Below, in pieces: positions 14,352 through 19,410 of a stretch of 41,327 bases of DNA. The DNA is from a virus, in IMG/VR virus record IMGVR_UViG_3300033154_000500, positions 1-41,327 of that record. One strand, written 5' to 3'. Position numbers and translations under genes: made by a program. Position 1 is the stretch's first letter, and every line of letters begins with the position of its first letter. The notes below the pieces were generated by a model, which had not been told where the DNA came from, made no database searches, and was given only the letters and a program-made list of their open reading frames with translations.

Positions 14352-14755
14352 TAGTTTTCCCCTCCTATTTTTTCCTTTAATTGTTGTATCCTTTGGTCCA
14401 ATTGGTTCTTTTGTGTTCGTTTTTTTATTTGTTCCTTCTTTTTTTCCCTATAATTACGTCCTGCCTCCAGTCTATGTTTTTGTGTCATATCTGGATTATA
14501 GCCCCACTCATTGTAACTGTTTATTTTTTCTGCAAGAACGGATATTGAGGACCGGAATGCCCTCTTTGCCTTCTGCGGGTCCACATTGGAATGAGGACAC
14601 TTTCCACAGACTATCATCCGATTTATACTTACATCATCCAATAAAAATAGGGATTGTTCATCCTTCAATATTGAATGTATGGCATTATTGGCCAGCTGCT
14701 GAGAAGCTTTGCATGTTCTAGTTGATATAAAACATGCAAAGTTATCACAGTACAA
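14351..14755 (-). CDS. Cys-containing basic protein, TTG start
   Basis: 134 residues. The N-terminal part holds C3, C8 and C15 and then VCGKCPH (about 49-55), a possible zinc site. The C-terminal third is a very basic helix (YREKKKEQIKKRTQKNQLDQR). The TTG start lies 8 nt after the upstream stop and has only a weak binding site, so it probably relies on coupling. Likely a nucleic-acid-binding protein by charge; family unknown. Confidence 0.6.
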   Translation of the reverse strand: MYCDNFACFISTRTCKASQQLANNAIHSILKDEQSLFLLDDVSINRMIVCGKCPHSNVDPQKAKRAFRSSISVLAEKINSYNEWGYNPDMTQKHRLEAGRNYREKKKEQIKKRTQKNQLDQRIQQLKEKIGGEN

Positions 14756-14763
14756 CTGGTCCG

Positions 14764-15564
14764 TCAGGACAGGTTGAGTTTTGCTTTTTTCAACCCTGGA
14801 GATTTGATTTCGTCTATCGTTGCCGACTTTTTCGCCGACTTGGGCAAGTTTTTTTCCTTGGCCTTCTTCTGGGCCGTCTTACCTGCCTTCTTTGCCGTAG
14901 CCTTTCTCTGCCTTGTAGTAGCGTTGGGACCGCTCTTGGGGTCCTTTACCCTCTTCTTTTCCCTTATCTTCTCCTTGGCTTCTTCCTTGACTTTGGCCTT
15001 CTCTTCAGTCTTAGTAGCCTTAGTTTCCTCCAGTATGATAAGCTCCCTGATATCAAACCAGTCTGTCATGTCCTGCGCTCCATCCAATTTCTGTTTCATA
15101 TCGTAGGTATGGCCAATAGTTTGTTTCAGGTCAAAGAGAGTAAGTGGGTGATGGGTATACGAAATTGCCCTGGTAGCCCTCTGCGTAAGACGAAGACAAA
15201 TTTCAACCAGATAGGGCAGATCCAGAGTGGTAATTTCACCCTCTATCTCCACAACACCTGCTATGGCCTCCCAGTCTAAATCGTTGATTTGGAGACCAAT
15301 TTTGTTAAAGGCAGTTTGGGATCGGTTAATTATACGTCCTAATGCCTTTGCCCCTTCCACAGTAATCATGAAAGATGTCACTTTTTCCCCATCCAGTTTG
15401 AGTAGGGAGATTTCATCAGTGATTAGCTCCTGAAGGCCCTGGTCCTTTTCCGTGAACTTAATTTCCAAATTGGTCTTTGTCTTCAGGCATGTCTGCTTGA
15501 TGATTTCCAATCCCTTGACTTCCTTAGTTACTTTTCCAACTTCTATCTTGATTAATCCGTTCAT
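14764..15564 (-). CDS. Protein with long Lys/Ala-rich histone-like tail
   Basis: 266 residues. Residues 1-170 are an ordinary globular part (helices and strands, no family recognised). Residues about 180-266 are almost only Lys, Ala, Glu, Arg and Thr (KVKEEAKEKIREKKRVKD, then TTRQRKATAKKAGKTAQ), like a histone H1-type or HU-tail segment. This suggests binding to DNA or RNA, perhaps compaction of phage DNA. It lies mid-operon with short gaps to its neighbours. Confidence 0.7.
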   Translation of the reverse strand: MNGLIKIEVGKVTKEVKGLEIIKQTCLKTKTNLEIKFTEKDQGLQELITDEISLLKLDGEKVTSFMITVEGAKALGRIINRSQTAFNKIGLQINDLDWEAIAGVVEIEGEITTLDLPYLVEICLRLTQRATRAISYTHHPLTLFDLKQTIGHTYDMKQKLDGAQDMTDWFDIRELIILEETKATKTEEKAKVKEEAKEKIREKKRVKDPKSGPNATTRQRKATAKKAGKTAQKKAKEKNLPKSAKKSATIDEIKSPGLKKAKLNLS

Positions 15565-15577
15565 AGTGTTTCCTCCT

Positions 15578-15766
15578 TTACTTTAAATGATCAATTATTT
15601 CATAAAATTCATGTCGTATTTCCTCTAATCCAGAAATCTTTGGTTCTTTTTGTGCCAGTTCGGTGGTTAAACTAACTCCAGAATTACAATGTTGTAAAAC
15701 CTCCTTTTTCCACTTACTATGACAATTGCTCAATTTTGAATACCCTTCTACTCCTTGACCATCCAT
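15578..15766 (-). CDS. Small protein, function unknown
   Basis: 62 residues, polar with two Cys/His pairs (NCHSKW and QHCNSG) and a C-terminal amphipathic helix (LEEIRHEFYEIIDHLK). AAAAGGAGGAG precedes its ATG. No family is recognised. Confidence 0.6.
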   Translation of the reverse strand: MDGQGVEGYSKLSNCHSKWKKEVLQHCNSGVSLTTELAQKEPKISGLEEIRHEFYEIIDHLK

Positions 15767-15785
15767 TACTCCTCCTTTTAGGGTT

Positions 15786-15815
15786 TGGTCCCTGCCTATG
15801 GGAGCACAGGGACCA
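15786..15815. other. Intercistronic hairpin
   Basis: TGGTCCCTG and CAGGGACCA form a 9-bp stem with a 12-nt loop between two genes. There is no T tract on either strand, so it is not a classical terminator. It may stabilise or process the mRNA of the strongly promoted gene before it. Confidence 0.55.
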
Positions 15816-15823
15816 GTTAGGTT

Positions 15824-16012
15824 TTACGCTTTGGGGTTTGCATACCGATAGACGTTAATTCCGAGGAAGACGCCATCTTCTATTTCAGCGTTGCCACTGG
15901 ATGTTGCGATGATGGTTGTCTTTCCGCTCTTGGATAAACCAAATTCTTTTTTGGTGTCCACTGTGATAGTCATGATACCTTTCTTGTCTGTACTTATCGT
16001 TACGTTCTTCAT
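15824..16012 (-). CDS. Small beta-rich protein under a consensus promoter
   Basis: 62 residues, nearly all beta (MKNVTISTDKKGIMTITVD..., TTIIATSSGNAEI). AAGGAGGGA precedes the ATG, and a near-perfect sigma70 promoter lies 57 bases upstream, so this is probably one of the most strongly expressed early proteins. I recall similar small proteins in phages, without a function. A host-takeover or structural-accessory role is possible. Confidence 0.75.
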   Translation of the reverse strand: MKNVTISTDKKGIMTITVDTKKEFGLSKSGKTTIIATSSGNAEIEDGVFLGINVYRYANPKA

Positions 16013-16068
16013 GGTGTTCCCTCCTTGGTTGTGCCTGCCTCGGCAGGCGTTAGTTGTTATCTGCCTGC

Positions 16069-16097
16069 ATTATATCACAGGCTGGTAATCCTGTCAA
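16069..16097 (-). promoter_or_regulatory. Consensus sigma70 promoter
   Basis: On the minus strand: TTGACA (16097-16092), a spacer of exactly 17 bp, and TATAAT (16074-16069) with TG at the extended -10 position. It drives 15824-16012 and the genes after it. The leader contains the hairpin GCCTGCC-GA-GGCAGGC (about 16033-16048). Confidence 0.9.
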
Positions 16098-16132
16098 GCC
16101 TATTTTGTGCGCTCTGCACAAAGGCTGAAGGT

Positions 16133-16558
16133 TTATGCTGGATGAACCAGATATCTGCAACCGGTACTTGTGTCCTCCCCAGAAACGATAAGAGATTTGG
16201 TTACCTCTATGTTGTTAGTTGGCAATGTTTGATTTAACATATGGGCTATCTGGGCGATTATCACTGCGTTCTCGATATCTGTTATCAAACCTTCCTTGTA
16301 CTGTTCTCCTACTAATGCCAGTACCATCTTTACAGCCTGCTCAATTGTACTTTGTACAGCTTTATCTTTGAGTATCTTTTTCTTTGCCTTATTCATTTTT
16401 GCCTTTGCCTTTGCCTTTGCCTTTTTCTTATCCCTGTCATAAAGGGCCTTACAGACTAAACACATAGTGGCTCCCTGTGCCACCATGTTAGAACCGCATT
16501 CACACATGCCCGATTTTGGTTCTGTCTTTGGTGCCTTTGGTGCTTTTTCCTTTGCCAT
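16133..16558 (-). CDS. Zinc-ribbon protein with KAKA-rich linker
   Basis: 141 residues: a Lys/Pro-rich N-terminus; a zinc ribbon CECGS...CLVC (about 19-36); a very basic KKKAKAKAKAKMNKAKKK linker (about 44-61); and a helical C-terminal part (about 68-118) with TIEQAVKMVLALVGEQY. Zinc plus basic linker suggests nucleic-acid binding. No family is recognised. AAAGGAGAAAC precedes the ATG. Confidence 0.7.
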   Translation of the reverse strand: MAKEKAPKAPKTEPKSGMCECGSNMVAQGATMCLVCKALYDRDKKKAKAKAKAKMNKAKKKILKDKAVQSTIEQAVKMVLALVGEQYKEGLITDIENAVIIAQIAHMLNQTLPTNNIEVTKSLIVSGEDTSTGCRYLVHPA

Positions 16559-16588
16559 GTTGTTTCTCCTTTCTGATGTTGCTGGTTG

Positions 16589-16687
16589 TTAAACTGAAGT
16601 TAGCGCAAGCCATGCCCAGGCATAGCCCATAGCCGCACCTACTGCCCATATAAAAAATCCGAAAACAACTTTGTCCTGCCGGTTCAT
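16589..16687 (-). CDS. 32-residue membrane peptide
   Basis: MNRQDKVVFGFFIWAVGAAM... has one membrane span with small residues and Trp. The ATG overlaps the stop of the gene before (ATGA), and GGAGG lies upstream. Function unknown. Confidence 0.6.
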   Translation of the reverse strand: MNRQDKVVFGFFIWAVGAAMGYAWAWLALTSV

Positions 16688-16848
16688 GGTTTTTTCCTCC
16701 ATATCTTCATTGGTCTGTTATCACCAAAAATCCTGCCCACTCCTCTACCTGTTGCCTTTGCCGGTGTCGTCTTATTCCCTTGGCAGTGGGCACACCATGC
16801 CCTAATCATGCCATGTTTACAGCGTTGTTCTTCCCTTTTTTGTGTCAT
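16684..16848 (-). CDS. Small zinc-knuckle-like basic protein
   Basis: 54 residues. CKHGMIRAWCAHC (10-22) is a compact C-x-H/C-x2-C site likely to hold zinc. The rest is rich in Lys and Arg. GGAGGAACAACC precedes the ATG. Small proteins of this type are common in phage early regions; no defined role. Confidence 0.65.
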   Translation of the reverse strand: MTQKREEQRCKHGMIRAWCAHCQGNKTTPAKATGRGVGRIFGDNRPMKIWRKKP

Positions 16849-16876
16849 GGTTGTTCCTCCTCTCTTTGTCCTGCTC

Positions 16877-17149
16877 CTACCACAGTACGTCTGTCACAAA
16901 ACCCTCTTCATTCTGCTCAGACGCTAACAGATGCCATACACCCCATCGAGGTTCTTCCTTCATGTTCTCAACGAACACAACTCCATGCGCTAAGCCTATG
17001 TCTGCCTCGTCAGTCTTTATAACCGTCAGGTTTGCTCCTTTTGCCGCAATGGCTAAGGCTTCATCAGCATCCTTTGCCTCTCCTGCCCATGCCCAGCCGT
17101 CTTCCTTGTCAGAATAGGCTTGGACGATAAACCGCTTTTTGTCTTCCAT
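16877..17149 (-). CDS. Small protein, function unknown
   Basis: 90 residues. RFIVQAYSDKEDGWAWAGEAKDADEALAI reads like a short alpha-beta fold in which a beta strand with aromatic residues precedes a helix. The C-terminal half has more strands (GVVFVENM, WGVWHLL). GGAGAACAACC precedes the ATG. No family is recognised. Confidence 0.65.
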   Translation of the reverse strand: MEDKKRFIVQAYSDKEDGWAWAGEAKDADEALAIAAKGANLTVIKTDEADIGLAHGVVFVENMKEEPRWGVWHLLASEQNEEGFVTDVLW

Positions 17150-17171
17150 GGTTGTTCTCCTTTTGGTTGTT

Positions 17172-17230
17172 GGTTAGTCTCTCAGTCTTGCCCTCAGACC
17201 AGGGCCAAAGGACAAGCTCAAAGACTAACC
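17172..17230. other. Long intercistronic hairpin
   Basis: GGTTAGTCT (17172-17180) and AGACTAACC (17222-17230) form a 9-bp outer stem, with a shorter inner CTTG/CAAG pairing. It covers the stop codon of the gene at 17225-17467. Possibly an mRNA processing or stability element. Confidence 0.5.
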
Positions 17231-17467
17231 TACCTCTTTGGCTATCCGATCCTCTGTCCAGCCTATCTTCCGCAGAGCTTCTCTTGCTCTTTCCTTTTTC
17301 TTCTTCTCTTTTTCCTTTTTTCCCTTTGCTCTTCCTTTTTCGTCCTTGATAGCCTTGGCCAACCGTTCTTCACATAGGTCCAGCTTTCCCTTTGCCCTAT
17401 CTCTTGCTTCCTCGGCTATCTCAACACGGCTTTTTCCCTTCCCGCTTGTCTCTTGCTTTGTCGTCAT
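17225..17467 (-). CDS. Very basic helical protein, first gene behind a sigma54-like promoter
   Basis: 80 residues, Lys/Glu/Arg-rich (KGKKEKEKKKKERAREAL, about 50-67), ending in a short helix pair (RKIGWTEDRIAKEVG) that looks like a tri-helical or UBA-type end. GAGGAGGACATC precedes the ATG at 17467. The frame is open far upstream, but that part lies in the GC-rich repeat region and does not look like protein. It is the first gene of the minus-strand block, 49 bases from a -24/-12 promoter. Confidence 0.7.
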   Translation of the reverse strand: MTTKQETSGKGKSRVEIAEEARDRAKGKLDLCEERLAKAIKDEKGRAKGKKEKEKKKKERAREALRKIGWTEDRIAKEVG

Positions 17468-17515
17468 GATGTCCTCCTCGATTGCGGGCCTCCGCTCAGC
17501 CCTACCTTTTAAAAC

Positions 17516-17531
17516 TGCAAGTCTCGTGCCA
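17516..17531 (-). promoter_or_regulatory. Sigma54 (RpoN) -24/-12 promoter, leftward
   Basis: On the minus strand TGGCACGAGACTTGCA matches the RpoN consensus (TGGCACG, four bases, TTGCA), with GG and GC exactly 10 bp apart. Transcription would start near 17504 and enter the gene at 17467. Two palindromic sites lie at about -54 and -84 from that start, where an enhancer-binding activator would be expected. Confidence 0.7.
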
Positions 17532-17549
17532 GAAGCAACAGTTGAACCA

Positions 17550-17597
17550 ACCACAACCCGTGGTATGTCCAGCCTCAGATACCACAACCCGTGGTAT
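17550..17597. promoter_or_regulatory. Twin palindromes, possible activator sites for the sigma54-like promoter
   Basis: ACCACAACCCGTGGTAT at 17550-17566 recurs at 17581-17597, exactly 31 bp (about three helical turns) apart. Each copy is itself an inverted repeat (ACCAC, five bases, GTGGT); the second is extended to ATACCAC/GTGGTAT. Same-face spacing upstream of a -24/-12 promoter suits an AAA+ enhancer-binding protein. Confidence 0.65.
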
Positions 17598-17684
17598 ATC
17601 TTTCGAATGCTCGGCGGACCCCGTCCCTCACGGCAGCGGCTATCATGACCTTCGTCAGCCCTTGACGGACAAGACCTCGCAGCT

Positions 17685-17852
17685 GGTGTCCGTACGGAAA
17701 CCGGTTTCCTCGTGGAAACCGCTCGTCGTGCCTCGTCCCTCACGGCCTCGCAGAGGTCATGCTCGTCGTCGAATATGCCGTTCTCGCAAGCCCTTGACCG
17801 ACGGGCATTTTCGGCCGGTTTCCGTCCGGACACTCGGTTTCCGTCCGGACAC
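17685..17852. repeat. Cluster of CGGTTTCC repeats in GC-rich DNA
   Basis: CGGTTTCCGTCCGGACAC occurs at 17816-17833 and 17835-17852 (19-bp period), and in inverted form with one change at 17685-17703. The core CGGTTTCC/GGAAACCG also forms a perfect 8-bp hairpin at 17702-17721. CGTCCCTCACGGC is a second repeat (17622-17634, 17734-17746). The stretch has no convincing gene. Confidence 0.7.
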
Positions 17853-17874
17853 CGCACAACGCCAGCAGAACCTA

Positions 17875-17909
17875 TGGCACAACTCTTGCAAAATGCAAAC
17901 CTCATGCCA
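17875..17909. promoter_or_regulatory. Paired sigma54-like palindrome 1
   Basis: TGGCAC, 5 bases, TTGCA, 3 bases, TGCAA, 5 bases, ATGCCA. Each strand reads as a -24/-12 element, the two pointing at each other. Part of the array up to 18155. Confidence 0.7.
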
Positions 17910-17964
17910 ATGTCGCAGTGCCCTTCGCCGTTAGGGCTATGGGCACACAGGGAAGCCGACTCAC

Positions 17965-17999
17965 TGGTATGGGCCTTGCATTTTGCAACCAACGTGCCA
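17965..17999. promoter_or_regulatory. Paired sigma54-like palindrome 2
   Basis: Same 35-bp geometry: plus strand TGGTATGGGCCTTGCA (one change in the -24 box), minus strand TGGCACGTTGGTTGCA. The 5-base spacers are not complementary to each other. Confidence 0.7.
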
Positions 18000-18043
18000 A
18001 CTCGATATCCCCTATCTGTCTCTCTTGCGTTCCTGTAGTCGGA

Positions 18044-18059
18044 TGGCACGAGTCTTGCC
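18044..18059 (+). promoter_or_regulatory. Single sigma54-like half site
   Basis: TGGCACGAGTCTTGCC matches the -24/-12 consensus except for the last base and lacks the mirror half. Confidence 0.55.
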
Positions 18060-18068
18060 CTCACCCCG

Positions 18069-18103
18069 TGGCACGGGCCTTGCAGGGTGCAAGAGGTGTG
18101 CCG
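18069..18103. promoter_or_regulatory. Paired sigma54-like palindrome 3
   Basis: Plus strand TGGCACGGGCCTTGCA, minus strand CGGCACACCTCTTGCA, in the same 35-bp geometry. Confidence 0.7.
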
Positions 18104-18120
18104 CTCCTACCTGCTGCCTA

Positions 18121-18155
18121 TGGCACGAGACTTGCATTTTGCAAGGGGTATGCCA
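18121..18155. promoter_or_regulatory. Paired sigma54-like palindrome 4
   Basis: Plus strand TGGCACGAGACTTGCA, identical over 16 bases to the leftward promoter at 17516-17531; minus strand TGGCATACCCCTTGCA. Same 35-bp geometry. The next plus-strand gene starts at 18650. Confidence 0.72.
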
Positions 18156-18271
18156 ATAGGCTTGGGTCCCCCGTGGTAGGGGGGAAGGGATTGTGAGCGG
18201 AGGGAATAAGGGGAGGGATTAGGCATATGTGTCTCTCGAATTCCACAAGGATGAAGCTTAAAAATTATATA

Positions 18272-18381
18272 CCCCCCCCCCCCAAACCCCATCACACCAA
18301 CCACATCACCGCACCACCCACCACCCATTCCCACTCAGCAATTAGTAGTTGGCAATTAGTAGTTGGCAATTAGTAATTAGT
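18272..18381. repeat. C12 tract, G-poor stretch and 14-bp tandem repeat
   Basis: A run of 12 C at 18272-18283 is followed by about 50 bases of almost only C and A on the plus strand. Then AATTAGTAGTTGGC is repeated at 18340 and 18354 with a third, diverged unit at 18368. No gene is seen. It could be a replication or packaging signal, or only slippage-prone spacer. Confidence 0.7.
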
Positions 18382-18504
18382 ACCGGTGGGGGTATCGGAG
18401 GGGGTGATTGGTGCGTTTGTGCGTTGTGTCCTTGTGTATCCATGCGGAAGTGTGCTGGTGCGTTGGGGTCCTGCCTCCTCCCTGCCCTCATAATCCCCCC
18501 TCGT

Positions 18505-18543
18505 CTCGTTTTTCTTTTTTTCTGGGTGTTGATATTTGTGTGT
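18505..18543 (+). repeat. Dispersed repeat, copy 2, with TTGTGCG repeats
   Basis: CTCGTT, a T-rich tract and CTGGGTGTTGATATTTGTGTG match the copies at 4111 and 28456. It is followed by TTGTGCG words at about 18571-18587 and then the promoter at 18600. Similar TTGTGCG words occur before it at 18416-18423. Confidence 0.8.
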
Positions 18544-18599
18544 ATTCGTGCGTGGTGCGTTGGAGACGTTCTTGTGCGTTTGTGCGTTAGGAATAGGAC

Positions 18600-18628
18600 T
18601 TGCGCATTGGAGTATGGCATGGTAAAAT
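18600..18628 (+). promoter_or_regulatory. Rightward sigma70 promoter
   Basis: TTGCGC (18600-18605), 17 bp, TAAAAT (18623-18628) with TG at the extended -10. It uses the same -35 word as the purZ-operon promoter and also sits beside TTGTGCG repeats. It drives the gene at 18650. Confidence 0.65.
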
Positions 18629-18649
18629 AGTAGGAAAAGGAGGAGAATT

Positions 18650-18865
18650 ATGAAAGAGATAGTAGGGCAAATCCTTGCCATAATTAGGGAAGATGAGGTT
18701 CTCGAAAGAGAATTGGAGGAGTTGAAGCAGAGAAAATTGAAGAGGGGTTTAATTAGGGGAAGAAAAAGGAGGGATTTAATTAAGGAAGAGAAACGAAATT
18801 CCTGCAAACGGGTACTCAAGTCCCCCTCATGGGGTAAATATAAGCAAAAAATGAATTGGGATTAG
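18650..18865 (+). CDS. Small highly basic helical protein
   Basis: 71 residues: an acidic-leucine helix first (IIREDEVLERELEELKQRK), then Arg/Lys-rich (RGLIRGRKRRDLIKEEKR). AAAAGGAGGAGAATT before the ATG is a strong binding site. It is the first rightward gene after the repeat region and lies before the late promoter. An antiterminator or packaging accessory is conceivable given charge and position, but there is no family match. Confidence 0.7.
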   Translation: MKEIVGQILAIIREDEVLERELEELKQRKLKRGLIRGRKRRDLIKEEKRNSCKRVLKSPSWGKYKQKMNWD

Positions 18866-18883
18866 TTTCGCAAAGTAGGGGGG

Positions 18884-18913
18884 TTGACATATCCGAAACT
18901 GGTATGTTATTCT
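18884..18913 (+). promoter_or_regulatory. Late-operon sigma70 promoter
   Basis: TTGACA (18884-18889), an 18-bp spacer and TATTCT (18908-18913) with TG at the extended -10. It lies just upstream of a structured leader and the terminase genes. Confidence 0.65.
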
Positions 18914-18922
18914 TGGATTAAA

Positions 18923-18990
18923 GGAAGGAGGTATCAGGTCTCCTCCGCCTGTTTTTGGGAACTGGTCCTCCCCGACCTCCTTCCATTTTT
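18923..18990 (+). terminator. Structured leader with terminator-like hairpin before the late genes
   Basis: GGAAGGAGGT (18923-18932) pairs perfectly with ACCTCCTTCC (18975-18984), which is followed by ATTTTT. The same 5' arm can instead pair with CTCCTCC at 18940-18946, which is followed by GCCTGTTTTT. A promoter followed at once by a terminator is the layout of antiterminated late operons (as at lambda pR'). Inference from structure only. Confidence 0.55.
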
Positions 18991-19008
18991 ATTGACTAGG
19001 AAACTGAT

Positions 19009-19410
19009 ATGGCTGAAAAAAAAACAACGGCAGAATTTAAAGAGGCATTCCTCAGGATGTTGACGGAGTTGCCAAACATGACCGCAGTGTGTAAACTGAT
19101 GGTTATAAGCCCAAGGAATATTGCTGTTGCTCGTAAAAAGGACCCTGAGTTTGATAAAGGAGTACAAGAGGCAATGGAACAGGGTTATGACATGATTGAG
19201 GAAGAGGCCCGTCGCCGTGCCGTTGATGGGGTAATGGAGCCTATATTTTTTAGGGGGGAAGAAGTGGGGGCAGTACGTAAATATAGTGATCAGTTGCTAA
19301 TTATGTTGCTAAAAGGATACAAACCCAAAAAGTTTAACCCTGGGGTAAAAATCACCGCCGGAAATGAGGGGGAAAAGGTGTCAATGTCGTTTAATCTAGG
19401 GGGAGATTAG
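19009..19410 (+). CDS. Terminase small subunit
   Basis: 133 residues. An N-terminal HTH-like part (FKEAFLRMLTELPNMTAVCKLMVISPRNI) is followed by a helical part and the typical RRAVDGVMEPIFFRGEEVG...KYSDQLLIMLLKGYKPKKF end seen in phage small terminases. It recognises the packaging site and works with the large subunit encoded directly after it (adjacent stop and GTG start). Family call from motif and position. Confidence 0.85.
   Translation: MAEKKTTAEFKEAFLRMLTELPNMTAVCKLMVISPRNIAVARKKDPEFDKGVQEAMEQGYDMIEEEARRRAVDGVMEPIFFRGEEVGAVRKYSDQLLIMLLKGYKPKKFNPGVKITAGNEGEKVSMSFNLGGD

Noticed and set aside
17468-18064. A long minus-strand open frame upstream of the 17467 start, and several plus-strand frames across it
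   Set aside because: The region is GC-rich, so most frames lack stops. The translations are rich in Arg, Ser and Cys without protein-like patterns, and the palindromic arrays and repeats run through them.
17875-18155. CRISPR array
   Set aside because: Units are 35-bp palindromes with unequal gaps (52 to 104 bp start to start) and variable inner bases; there are no identical repeats with unique spacers and no cas genes.
18370-18819. Minus-strand ORF overlapping 18650-18865
   Set aside because: It runs through the repeat and promoter region and opposite a plus-strand gene with a strong binding site. No protein-like features.
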